64,000 nt of DNA from the NCBI RefSeq assembly GCF_008329945.1, contig NZ_CP035807.1, forward strand, positions 2,790,001-2,854,000. The letters are read 5' to 3'. A program made the translations under genes and the position numbers. This stretch comes from Thiospirochaeta perfilievii (GTDB taxonomy: Bacteria; Spirochaetota; Spirochaetia; DSM-2461). The notes beneath the pieces are model-generated. The model had not been told where the DNA came from. It did no database searches and saw only the letters and a list, made by a program, of their open reading frames with translations. Shown here one piece after another: positions 55,017 to 62,930 of this stretch; position 1 is the stretch's first letter, and every line of letters begins with the position of its first letter.

Positions 55017-56490
55017 ACTGAATATAGTCGGCTATTTGGAATCCAAGTACACCTAGTGTTGCAATTGTTGTTAACCATGTTGCATACTCGTCCAGGTAGG
55101 ACATTGGATGGTTTCTTTTAACCCATATTACATTCTCTGGGCTAATTATTGTATCCTTTGGTAGTTTTTTCCCGTTAATATCCCTAACTGTATAGGAACC
55201 AAATAGGTTCTCGGATCTATTAGGCCCACCAGATAGCCCTATGTAGTACTCTGCTGTTCTGTTCTCTATAAATGGTACAGCACCACTACTGTTTACAGCT
55301 CCACCTACATATACTACTAACTGTTTAAATGGTATTACTAAAATATCTGCATCTTCCATTACAATGTCAAATTCACTATTTATATTACTTAGAACATCAG
55401 TAATATTTATATCAATTTTATCGGAACCCCGTAGTATAAATGCATTGTCTAAGTCACTAGATAGGTTAAAACTCCCATCCATTTTACCTATTACTGTGGA
55501 TACTCTATTACCCTCTACTATTGTTACAGGTATTTTATTGGATACTGTATAACCAATTTTAGCTGTTTCAGAGTTTATTATTTCATTATTTCCATGGGTT
55601 ACAGCCCCTTGAATAACAACTCTACTAGAGTATTCCATTTTATTTGCTACTTTTATATTGTCAAAGTCGGACAATTTAACTAAGCGTAAATCCTGTTTAT
55701 CCCCATTTAAATAAAAAGTCTCCTCTTTATCTACAACCCTCTGTATCTCTATATTAGATTTTTGGGCAAGTTTAGTAAAACCATCGGCATATATGTTAAT
55801 TAGTGTTTCCAGGGTGTCCCCATCTAGTAGTTGGTAACTACCTGGTCTTTTAACTTCCCCACTAATATTAACTGTCCTTTTATAAGGTCTAATTGTAATT
55901 ACATCGTTGGGCTTTAAAAATGGGTTGTGTTTTTTATTTGCATAACGTGTAAACTGGAACAGGTCGTAAACTTTAACACTTCCATCCTCACTTCTTATCT
56001 CTATATCCCTAAAACTAGCATAGTTTGTGGTTTTACCACTAATAATAGCTGCAAGGGTTGTTAGGCTCATGGCGTCTAATATTTGTGCCTGGTTAACTTC
56101 CCCTAACAGGTAGACTCTAAATTTACCCGGGGCTGCAATAATTACATTTACAATAGAACCTGGGTAAGCGTCTAATATAGTCTCTTTTAACAGGTTTTGA
56201 ACTTCCGAATATATTAGGCCTTTAACATTAACTACACCAATAAAGGATAGGTCTATATTATAATCACTATCTACAAAACCTCTTAATGTTTGGTTTCTCT
56301 CCCCCCCTGTTAAAAAGAATATGTCGTATATATCCCCTGGGGTTGCCAGGTAGTCTGGGTATTGGTTTGCTATTGTTATAGCAGTATTAGATGCTGCCTT
56401 ATTTATAGACTCTGTACTATTTACGTTAGATTGACTAAAAACAGTTAAACTTACAAATAAAAGGATAGATAAAATTAAACTCTTCTTCAT
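55015..56490 (-). CDS. SLBB/Poly_export polysaccharide export protein (Wza-like)
   Basis: A 491-residue exported protein for moving surface polysaccharide through the outer membrane. A signal peptide (MKKSLILSILLFVSLTVFSQ) has no lipobox cysteine, unlike classic Wza. The Poly_export domain (about 45-140) has YPDYLATPGDIYDIFFLTGG and GKFRVYLLGEV, and SLBB repeats follow (VNISGEVKRPGSYQLLDGDTLE near 205 and VVYVGGAVNSSGAVPFIENR near 390). A hydrophobic C-terminal helix (TWLTTIATLGVLGFQIADY) may cross the outer membrane. The start codon abuts the stop of the Wzz-like gene, so the two form an operon. Confidence 0.87.
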   Translation of the reverse strand: MKKSLILSILLFVSLTVFSQSNVNSTESINKAASNTAITIANQYPDYLATPGDIYDIFFLTGGERNQTLRGFVDSDYNIDLSFIGVVNVKGLIYSEVQNLLKETILDAYPGSIVNVIIAAPGKFRVYLLGEVNQAQILDAMSLTTLAAIISGKTTNYASFRDIEIRSEDGSVKVYDLFQFTRYANKKHNPFLKPNDVITIRPYKRTVNISGEVKRPGSYQLLDGDTLETLINIYADGFTKLAQKSNIEIQRVVDKEETFYLNGDKQDLRLVKLSDFDNIKVANKMEYSSRVVIQGAVTHGNNEIINSETAKIGYTVSNKIPVTIVEGNRVSTVIGKMDGSFNLSSDLDNAFILRGSDKIDINITDVLSNINSEFDIVMEDADILVIPFKQLVVYVGGAVNSSGAVPFIENRTAEYYIGLSGGPNRSENLFGSYTVRDINGKKLPKDTIISPENVIWVKRNHPMSYLDEYATWLTTIATLGVLGFQIADYIQ

Positions 56491-57710
56491 TATTTCTCTC
56501 CCCTTAATCTCTTCATTTTCTCTGGATCATTTTTAATATTCATCCACGCCTCTTTTAAAAATACAAAGAATATACTAAAAAAGAATCCTGCAAAGGTTAC
56601 AATTATTACTAACTTTCCTCTACTTGGTCCACTTTTCATCTCGGGTACTTCGGCATACTCTAATACCTGGAATGTGGACCCTGTTCCCTCTGCTGTTAAT
56701 TTTAAGGTTTCCGACTGTTGTACTAACGCTTTATAAGCTACTAGTTTAACATCTGCCTCTCTTTTTAGTTTTGTTAGTTCTAAGGCTAATCTTGGTAGGT
56801 CTTTAACTGGTGGGTAGTCCCCAACTTCTCCGTTTTCTAACTTACTTATAGCGTTTAATATAGCTTCTTTCTCATTTATTAATTTAGTATAACCTGGGTC
56901 TCTAATATTAGATACTTTCCCGTAGCTCTCTATCTCTACCTCTTTTTTAAGTAGTTCCGACTGGAATTCAGATACCTGTTTTACTAACTCTTCTGCTACA
57001 ATTTCTACATCCATTATATTATGTAAGGTCTGGAACTCTATAATCTGGTCCTGTAATCTCTCTAAATCCGCCTCTACAACAGACATTTTATCGGTAATTA
57101 CACTATACTGGTCTGTATTACGTATCTTATCTATTTTAGCAAACTCTTCCTCTAACAAACTAGTAACCCTATTTACAATATTAGTAGCTAACTGCTTATC
57201 TATATCTGTATAGCTAATTGTTAACATTCCTGTATCTTTATCTTCAGCTATAACTAACTTTTCGCTAATTATTTTTCTTAAATCAGTCTTAGGATAGTCT
57301 GACTCATAGGTCTCATATACATTCTCTAAATCGAACTGGGTAGAAATTTTATTAATAAAACTATTAGTAGTAACAAGTTTAATAGCTAAAGCACTATCGG
57401 AGACTCCACCACTACCACCGGATATCCCTGCAAGGCCTGCTAGGGCACCCATGCCAGAACTATTTATTAAAGAGTCTAAACTACCACTACTACTACCACT
57501 ACTATTTAACATCACAATAGTTTTAGGGCTAAATTCATTTGGCAGGTAACTCTTATCTGCTGGTAGTTTAAGGCTAATTATTGCATAAATTAGTATCCCA
57601 ACCATAAAAATAAGGGATATAGCAATTATCCATTTAATATTTTTAACCAATACACTTACTAGGTCTAGTAAGTCGATCTCATCTTCTTTTATTACTTCTA
57701 TTTCAGACAT
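56490..57710 (-). CDS. Wzz-like polysaccharide chain-length/co-polymerase protein
   Basis: A 406-residue inner-membrane protein. An N-terminal helix (IKWIIAISLIFMVGILIYAI, about residues 29-48) and a C-terminal helix (LVIIVTFAGFFFSIFFVFL, about 365-385) flank a periplasmic coiled-coil domain. A Ser/Gly-rich patch at about 70-105 and TISYTDIDKQLATNIVNRV fit the Wzz/GumC family. There is no C-terminal kinase domain. It is upstream of the SLBB gene with a shared base and is divergent from loaP across a 65-bp promoter region. Confidence 0.86.
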   Translation of the reverse strand: MSEIEVIKEDEIDLLDLVSVLVKNIKWIIAISLIFMVGILIYAIISLKLPADKSYLPNEFSPKTIVMLNSSGSSSGSLDSLINSSGMGALAGLAGISGGSGGVSDSALAIKLVTTNSFINKISTQFDLENVYETYESDYPKTDLRKIISEKLVIAEDKDTGMLTISYTDIDKQLATNIVNRVTSLLEEEFAKIDKIRNTDQYSVITDKMSVVEADLERLQDQIIEFQTLHNIMDVEIVAEELVKQVSEFQSELLKKEVEIESYGKVSNIRDPGYTKLINEKEAILNAISKLENGEVGDYPPVKDLPRLALELTKLKREADVKLVAYKALVQQSETLKLTAEGTGSTFQVLEYAEVPEMKSGPSRGKLVIIVTFAGFFFSIFFVFLKEAWMNIKNDPEKMKRLRGEK

Positions 57711-57775
57711 AAGTATAAAAATAAAGTAAAAACAACCTTTTGTAAACTTACAGATTGTAATAAAATAGCAACCCT

Positions 57776-58270
57776 ATGAATTATTATGTATTACAGGTTG
57801 TTACAGGTACTGAGAATAAGGTTAAAGACTCTCTAAGTAGTTTAGATGTAATTAATCCAGAGCGAAAATTAATTATTAGGCGTAAAGGTAAAAAGTTAAA
57901 CGAAGTAAAAAGCATTTTTCCAGGTTATATATTTTTAAAAACTAAAGAAAACATAGATAATGTAACTCTGCAATTATTAAAAGATACAAAAAATGTTGTT
58001 AAAATATTAAACTCCTACAAGGACCCTATACCACTTTGCTGCAACCAGTTAGACTTAATTAAACCTCTGTTAAATCCTAACTTTAAAGCTGAACTATCAA
58101 ATGTAAATTTTAATAAGGATGATAAGATTGTAGTAATAAATGGTCCTCTCAAGGAGTTAGAGGGTCAAATTATTAAGGTAGATAAAAGGAAGCAGAGGGC
58201 TACTGTACAAATAGAGATGTATAACAAGGTTCATAAAATTAATTTCTCCTACATTGATATAAGTAAATAA
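57776..58270 (+). CDS. LoaP/UpxY-type NusG-like antitermination factor
   Basis: A 164-residue NusG paralogue. The NGN domain begins MNYYVLQVVTGTENKVKDSL and holds FPGYIFLKTK near residue 48, and the C-terminal KOW part has DKIVVINGPLKELEGQIIKVDK near residue 118. Such proteins ride with RNA polymerase and let it read through terminators in long polysaccharide or secondary-metabolite operons. Here it is divergent from wzz-SLBB and is followed by decayed sequence rather than a long operon. Its unit-1 copy is truncated at the 5' end. Confidence 0.84.
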   Translation: MNYYVLQVVTGTENKVKDSLSSLDVINPERKLIIRRKGKKLNEVKSIFPGYIFLKTKENIDNVTLQLLKDTKNVVKILNSYKDPIPLCCNQLDLIKPLLNPNFKAELSNVNFNKDDKIVVINGPLKELEGQIIKVDKRKQRATVQIEMYNKVHKINFSYIDISK

Positions 58271-58494
58271 AGTCCTTAGCATACGATATTATTTGCTGAG
58301 TGCCTCTTCGAAAATGAAAATATAGCAGTTTTTAGGGCTACAAACAGAATTATTGGTTGCAAATAAACTTCTAGGGAGTAATGTACACAAACATAATTTA
58401 AGAAAATTTGCATTGATTTGGCTAAAAAAAGAATTAAGAACCCTAAAAGAAGAGTTAAGATTTAAAACAATAGTTAACTATATTGATAATTTAT
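58271..58494 (+). pseudogene. Deleted remnant of the GHKL/HExxH and 89-residue genes (unit 2)
   Basis: Short stretches match 51769-51790, 51903-51945, 52282-52300, 52325-52405 and 52957-53027 in order, with the sequence between each lost. One junction is at a shared AAAAAAAGAA. About 1.75 kb in unit 1 corresponds to 0.22 kb here. No coding capacity. Confidence 0.82.
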
Positions 58495-58555
58495 AATGGC
58501 CAAAGCTACAGAAGGAACACTTCCTGAGCCACTAAATCTTACCCATTTGTTTTTA

Positions 58556-58584
58556 GTGACATTATTAAGGTCTTTCACTATAAT
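58556..58584 (+). promoter_or_regulatory. Promoter of AAA-ATPase copy 3
   Basis: GTGACA (58556-58561), 17-nt spacer, TATAAT (58579-58584); it now drives only a remnant. Confidence 0.7.
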
Positions 58585-58615
58585 AAAGTTTGTGTAAATT
58601 GAATAGGATTTATAA

Positions 58616-58749
58616 TGACAAAGTTACCAACAGGAATTCAGACATTTTAAGAAATACGAAAAGATAATTATGCCTATGTGGATAAAACTAAAGATATTTA
58701 CAATTTAATTAAAAGTGGGAAATATTATTTCTTATCCAGGCCTAGACGT
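58616..58749 (+). pseudogene. 5' remnant of AAA-ATPase copy 3
   Basis: The first 45 or so codons of the AAA-ATPase gene (KLPTGIQTF, then a TAA in place of the next codon, then a readable NYAYVDKTKDIYNLI to YYFLSRPRR). The match ends abruptly after CCTAGACGT, inside the P-loop coding region, and unrelated sequence follows. Confidence 0.85.
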
Positions 58750-59071
58750 AAAATCCATGGCTATGGCATTTGCAAAATGATATAAATATTTTATTTCAGA
58801 TGATCGTGGTGCTAGAGTTTCGGCTAATAAACATTTACAGAATATTGATGGAACAACCTTAAATACAATTAATATGAAAGATATAATGATTCACATTAAA
58901 GAAAATTCAGTTGAGTTGAGTATTTCTAGAAAAATGGCTAAGCAACTCTATTTATATGGTGTTAACCCTAAAATAACTGAGAATAAATCACTTAAATCAA
59001 GACTAGAAGAAATTCATTCAAGAATGAAAATGGATTTTGATATTAAGGATAATCAGATCTATTATTCTTAA
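58750..59071 (+). pseudogene. Truncated gene of unknown type, C-terminal part
   Basis: Reading from about 58780 gives KYFISDDRGARVSANKHLQN and then, after 58874, an ORF of 65 codons (MKDIMIHIKENSVELSISRK and on) to a stop at 59071. The ISDDRGAR segment resembles the late part of some PIN-domain proteins, but I cannot confirm it. The 5' end is missing, so I treat it as a fragment. Confidence 0.45.
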
Positions 59072-59289
59072 TAGAGAACTCCTGTTATAAACATCAATTA
59101 AAGTTAACAACAACAAATAAAGAGATTAATGATCCAACTGTTAAGATGCTATTCTGAATCTTTCTTACCTATGGATGAATTTGATAATATTTGCCTGGTC
59201 GTAAGCAAGCTTACTGCTCGGCCATGCAGCCTGATTTAGTTGAAAGATTGGATGAAGTCACAAGAACAATATTAGAATATAATAAATAG
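59061..59289 (+). pseudogene. Remnant of a winged-helix regulator gene
   Basis: Bases 59061-59170 match 63467-63575 closely (IENSCYKHQLKLTTTNKEI segment) and 59250-59289 match the end of the same gene (DEATRT). A base is lost near 59148 and about 70 unrelated bases are inserted between. It is a dead copy of the gene at 63113. Confidence 0.8.
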
Positions 59290-59352
59290 AGATTGTTTTG
59301 TAAACGAATTGCTAATCAGACAAGAGTTGTTTTGTCGCTATACAGGATGCTT

Positions 59353-59440
59353 TGGGCGTTCCCTTATAAACAAGGTCGGGCTTTCCGCTACAACTCCTCG
59401 AAGCAAGCTTCTGTGGGGTTTTCGCTGCAATCCCTAACGC
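59353..59440 (+). repeat. Hairpin-rich repeat R1
   Basis: Begins TGGGCGTT and ends AATCCCTAACGC. It contains hairpin 1 (CCTT/AAGG), the conserved GGTCGGGCTTTCCGCTACA, hairpin 2 (GAAGC-AA-GCTTC) and GGGGTTTTCGCTGCAA. It lacks the 15-bp insert and the downstream hairpin found in R2 and R3. Confidence 0.85.
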
Positions 59441-59522
59441 TTTAGGTATAATTGTGTTTAATTAAATGGTAATTGCTCAAAAAGCTTAGAAATAATCTTA
59501 TCTAATTAAAATGGGACTATTA

Positions 59523-59552
59523 TTGCTTTATAGTCATCATTGGAGGTATAAT
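59523..59552 (+). promoter_or_regulatory. Promoter of the VapBC-like pair
   Basis: TTGCTT (59523-59528), 18-nt spacer, TATAAT (59547-59552). An AAGGTAGG-type ribosome-binding site lies before the ATG at 59574. Confidence 0.6.
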
Positions 59553-59573
59553 AAAAAAGGTAGGTAAAACTAA

Positions 59574-59813
59574 ATGGAAGCATTAAGAAAAATAATAGAA
59601 AGTGATGAATTGCAGAAAATAATAGCATTACCAGAGAATTTTAGGCATAGAAAGTTAGAGCTAGTTATACTCCCAGCTTCTGATGCAAATTTTATTCATG
59701 AACATAAAAAAAGTGTAAGAGGTCTTTTGAGTGAATTTAAAAATCTAGATTTAATTAAATTAGAGAATACTGCTTGGGAAAGTGCGGTTGTAGATAAATA
59801 TGGCAATAATTGA
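59574..59813 (+). CDS. Probable VapB-type antitoxin
   Basis: A 79-residue protein that overlaps the PIN toxin gene by 14 bp. The N-terminal half (IIESDELQKIIALPENFRHRKLELVILP) resembles short AbrB-like or DUF2281-like antitoxins whose strands bind DNA, and the C-terminal half (GLLSEFKNLDLIKLENTAWESAVVDKYG) is the usual toxin-wrapping tail. The call leans on its position before a PIN gene. Confidence 0.7.
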   Translation: MEALRKIIESDELQKIIALPENFRHRKLELVILPASDANFIHEHKKSVRGLLSEFKNLDLIKLENTAWESAVVDKYGNN

Positions 59814-60174
59814 TGCAAATTATATTTTAAGATACTTGCTCAAAGATATAGAGGAACAGTATATTATTTCATCTAATATTATTGAGAATACAGAAGTGAC
59901 TTTGTTAAATGAAGTATTAGCTGAAGTGGTCTATGTTTTGCAGAAAGTATACAAGGTAAACAGAGAATTGATATATAACGCTTTAGGTTCTATTCTTAAT
60001 TATCAGAACATCTATTGTTATAATAAAGATGTATTAAGGCTTGCAATTGAAAAATATAAAGATACAAATTTAGATTTTGTTGACTGTATCCTATTTTCAT
60101 ATTCAAAAATTGAGAATGAGAATATTTACACCTTTGACAAAAAATTAAAAAACACTATTGACGAAGATTTTTGA
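59800..60174 (+). CDS. VapC-like PIN-domain toxin
   Basis: A 124-residue PIN ribonuclease. The acidic residues are in IIDANYILRYLLKD (Asp5), VLAEVVYVL (Glu), DFVDCILFS (Asp) and TFDKKL (Asp), which is the complete metal-binding set, so it should be active. It is coupled to the antitoxin by overlap. Directly after its stop a scrap of an Rpn gene begins. Confidence 0.82.
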   Translation: MAIIDANYILRYLLKDIEEQYIISSNIIENTEVTLLNEVLAEVVYVLQKVYKVNRELIYNALGSILNYQNIYCYNKDVLRLAIEKYKDTNLDFVDCILFSYSKIENENIYTFDKKLKNTIDEDF

Positions 60175-60277
60175 AATCAAACTAGAAGTTACAACTAATC
60201 TTTTAAAATCTGGTTTTGGTCTAGAACAAACATCTAACCTAACAGGTGTAGCAAGCAGAATTTTTAATAGAAAATAA
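60173..60277 (+). pseudogene. 3' scrap of an Rpn-family gene
   Basis: The frame gives LEVTTNLLKSGFGLEQTSNL then TG, the C-terminal helix-turn-helix tail typical of Rpn/TIGR01784 proteins, and runs to a TAA at 60275-60277. The nuclease domain is missing. Confidence 0.6.
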
Positions 60278-60416
60278 ACTACCATTCCAATTGATTGAAA
60301 AAATTGGTGTCATAGATAATGATATTAAACAGGAAGTTTTACAGATATTAGCCAATTCTGAATACAAACCAGATGTAGAAATAGAGCCGTCATGGTATTA
60401 TGAACATAGAGGTTAG
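60255..60416 (+). pseudogene. DarT-type toxin, C-terminal remnant
   Basis: The frame AEFLIENKLPFQLIEKIG, then VEIEPSWYYEHRG and a stop at 60414-60416, matches the last 50 or so residues of DarT (DUF4433) DNA ADP-ribosyltransferases, which typically end in a PSWYF-like motif. The catalytic part is gone. The stop lies one base before the darG-like start, the normal darT-darG layout. Confidence 0.66.
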
Positions 60417-60417
60417 G

Positions 60418-61056
60418 ATGATATGTTTTAAAGAGGGAAGTCTTCTTAATGATAATGTAGAAGCATTAGTAAACACTGTTAACTGTGTTGGAGTTATGGG
60501 AAGAGGAATTGCATTACAATTTAAGAAGAAGTACCCAGAAAACTTCAAAGATTATTCCATAGCATGTAGGGATAAAAAAATCAAAACAGGCACTATGCTT
60601 GTACATAGGACTGAAAGTTTAATGAACCCAAAGTTTATAATAAATTTCCCTACAAAGGATCATTGGAGAGGTAAAAGTCAGTTAAGCTATATCGAGAATG
60701 GTTTAATTGATCTTGTAAAAATTATTAAGGAATTAAATCCTAATAAAATGATCCAATTGTTGCCTGGTGCTTATTCAAAAGCATCTAGCTACTTACAAAA
60801 TCATAAAGACACTCAGTCTAATTTTAACAAAGTAGCAGATTTAGTAGAGGGTTTTGAATCCTCCTATGGCCTTGAACTCCTTTCTACTGTTCATTGGGTT
60901 ATTAAAAACAATAATCTAAACAGTTTCGAAGATTTAGTAAAAACTACCTATGAATGGAACGATAGAAAAAAAAGATTTACCGTAAATCAAATTAAAACAG
61001 CTTACACCATTTTATATGATAAGAACTGGTTATCAAAATCTTTTATATTAGAATAG
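60418..61056 (+). CDS. DarG-like macrodomain protein with an internal deletion
   Basis: A 212-residue protein that fuses two distant parts of DarG. Residues 1-105 are the macrodomain start (GSLLNDNVEALVNTVNCVGVMGRGIALQFK, INFPTKDHWR). It then jumps to the C-terminal domain (MIQLLPGAYSKASSYL, VADLVEGFESSYGLELLSTVHWV, YEWNDRKKRFT). The PPLGCG segment and the linker are missing, so the macrodomain is incomplete. The ATG at 60418 is preferred over that at 60400, because AGAGG lies 5 nt upstream and darT ends just before it. Whether a stable product is made is doubtful. Confidence 0.75.
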   Translation: MICFKEGSLLNDNVEALVNTVNCVGVMGRGIALQFKKKYPENFKDYSIACRDKKIKTGTMLVHRTESLMNPKFIINFPTKDHWRGKSQLSYIENGLIDLVKIIKELNPNKMIQLLPGAYSKASSYLQNHKDTQSNFNKVADLVEGFESSYGLELLSTVHWVIKNNNLNSFEDLVKTTYEWNDRKKRFTVNQIKTAYTILYDKNWLSKSFILE

Positions 61057-61156
61057 TTCCGGTATGTAAAGAATATTAAACTTCATAGTTTAGATTAGGT
61101 TCATAGGATTATTTGTTATTACTCGTTGTAGGATATAGCTACTAATAAGGAAGATT

Positions 61157-61287
61157 TGGGCGTTCCCTTGCAAGCAAGGTCGAGCTTTTCGCTACAGATG
61201 TATGCACATTGCCTCGAAGCAAGCTTCTGTGGGGTTTACGCTGCAATCCCTAACCGGGTAGGTTAATTGGTGTTGTGTTAAACACCC
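61157..61287 (+). repeat. Hairpin-rich repeat R2
   Basis: TGGGCGTT, hairpin 1 CCTTGC-AA-GCAAGG, then CGAGCTTTTCGCTACA, a 15-bp insert with ATGT/ACAT arms, hairpin 2 GAAGC-AA-GCTTC, GGGGTTTACGCTGCAATCCC and TAAC. A further hairpin GGTGTT/AACACC lies at 61269-61286. Confidence 0.87.
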
Positions 61288-61341
61288 TAGTGATTTTAAA
61301 ATATAAATAGATTCTCTTCCTGAAGAAATATACAAAAAATT

Positions 61342-61355
61342 GCTATATAAATAGC
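61342..61355 (+). promoter_or_regulatory. Inverted repeat at the Rpn start codon
   Basis: GCTATATAAATAGC directly precedes the ATG, and no ribosome-binding site is seen. The same 14 bases precede the Rpn remnant at 63912. It could be an operator, a hairpin over the start, or a -10 element of a leaderless transcript. Confidence 0.55.
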
Positions 61356-62285
61356 ATGGAAAATGAAAAAAAAGAAAAAAGAGAAATTGTCCACTTTGAT
61401 TGGGCTATTAAAAATGTATTAAGAGAAAAGGCGAACTTTGTTGTTCTTGAAGGGTTTCTTTTTGCAGTAATGGGCGAAAAGATAGAAATACTTGAGATAT
61501 TGGAGAGTGAAAGTAACAAAGAAAGTGAAGACTTAAAACTCACTAGATCAGATATTGCTGCAAAAAATAAGAGTGGAGAAATAGTTCTTATTGAGATCCA
61601 GTATAATAAGGAATTAGATTTTTTAAAAAGATTACTTTTTGGTGCATCTAGAAGTATTGTTGATAATCTAAAAGCTGGTGAAAAATATGAAAATGTAAAG
61701 AAAGTTTATGTAGTAAGCCTAATTTTTTTTAATTTACATTTTATACTACCTGATAATAGTATTGCTAAAGAATATGTTGTTCATGGAAAAACTTCTTTTA
61801 CAGGTTTACACAGCAAGGAAGTAGTTTTTATAGACAAGAAAGCTATTGTTGACTATGATAAATTAAGAAAAGAGGAAAATGTATTCCCTGAGTACTATAT
61901 TATATCTTTAGGTCTCTTTAATGATGAAAATGTTAAAGATTCTCTAGATCAATGGGTTTCTTCTATAAAGAACCATTGCGTAAAGGATGAATTTGATGCC
62001 CCCGGAATTAAAGAAATGAAAGAAAAACTTGATTTTTTATCAATGACCGAAGAACAAAAGAAATCTTATATAAAATATTTGGCAGATCAAGCCTCCAGTT
62101 ATGGTGTAATTGAAGCCGCTAGAGAAGATGGTCGAGAAGAAGGTAGAGAAGAAGAAGCAATTTTAAAAGATATAGCATACATAAAAAATATGACTTCAGA
62201 AGGTTTGTCTCTAGAAACTATTTCAAGAATTTCTGGATTAAGCATTCAAAAAATAGAAGATATTATAAATAATAAAGACTATTGA
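61356..62285 (+). CDS. Rpn-family PD-(D/E)XK nuclease/transposase-like protein
   Basis: A 309-residue protein with FDWAIKNVLREKANFVVLEGFLFAVMG at the N-terminus and the nuclease core SDIAAKNKSGEIVLIEIQYN (Asp...Glu-x-Gln) near residue 65, which defines the group. The C-terminus has a GREEGREE-type low-complexity stretch, then a helix-turn-helix-like LETISRISGLSIQKIEDII. It differs from the Rpn gene at 41104. A degenerate second copy begins at 63912 after the next repeat. Confidence 0.85.
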   Translation: MENEKKEKREIVHFDWAIKNVLREKANFVVLEGFLFAVMGEKIEILEILESESNKESEDLKLTRSDIAAKNKSGEIVLIEIQYNKELDFLKRLLFGASRSIVDNLKAGEKYENVKKVYVVSLIFFNLHFILPDNSIAKEYVVHGKTSFTGLHSKEVVFIDKKAIVDYDKLRKEENVFPEYYIISLGLFNDENVKDSLDQWVSSIKNHCVKDEFDAPGIKEMKEKLDFLSMTEEQKKSYIKYLADQASSYGVIEAAREDGREEGREEEAILKDIAYIKNMTSEGLSLETISRISGLSIQKIEDIINNKDY

Positions 62286-62345
62286 CGTTGTAAATTGCAA
62301 GATAATATATCCGTAATCTGAACATCCGATATATATCTCGGGAAT
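62281..62345 (+). repeat. Promoter-hairpin repeat, copy 1
   Basis: ATTGACG, then a TAATAT element, CGTAATCTGAACA and CCGATATATATCTCGG. It recurs at 62931-62992 with small changes. It looks like a -35/-10 pair followed by a hairpin, lying just after the Rpn gene. Confidence 0.7.
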
Positions 62346-62894
62346 TTCTTAATCAAAACAGTTTATCTGAATTAAACAATGAAGAAAAAACTGTTTATGA
62401 ACCTCAAAATACTATTGATACAATGGAATCTGAACCAGAAATGACTCCAGGGAGAGCTTAGTGTCCCCTATGCTTGATCCTTATATTTCCATAAAATATG
62501 CAAGAATCCGGGGAGAATCTGCCCCCAAATGCTGAAAATCTTAGACATGTACTAACCCGATATAATGATGGTGGCGATGATCCAAACAAAATGATCCAAT
62601 TGCTACCAGGTGCTTATATTAAAGCTTCTAACTACTTACAAAATCATAAAGACACTAGGTCCAATTTTAACAAAGTAGCAGATTTAGTAGAGGGTTTCGA
62701 ATCCTCCTATGGCCTTGAACTCCTTTCAACTGTACATTGGGTAATTAATAACAATAATCTAAACAGTTTCCAAAATTTAGTAGATACTATCTATGAATGG
62801 AACGATAGAAAAAAAAATCACTGTAAATCAAATTAAAACTGCTTACACTATTTTATATAATAAAAACTTTTTATCAAAATCCTTAATATTGTAA
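62346..62894 (+). pseudogene. Second darG remnant
   Basis: Reading in several frames gives EPEMTPGRA (DarG linker start), MQESGENLPPNAENLRHVLT (linker), NDGGDDPNKMIQLLPGAY and the C-terminal domain VEGFESSYGLELLSTVHWV, then a frameshift at an A-run near 62815, and VNQIKTAYTILYNKNFLSKS to a stop at 62892-62894. The macrodomain is absent. It keeps the linker that the gene at 60418 has lost. Confidence 0.75.
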
Positions 62895-62930
62895 CTTAAA
62901 ATTAATAATAAAAAATAATAAACTCTATTG

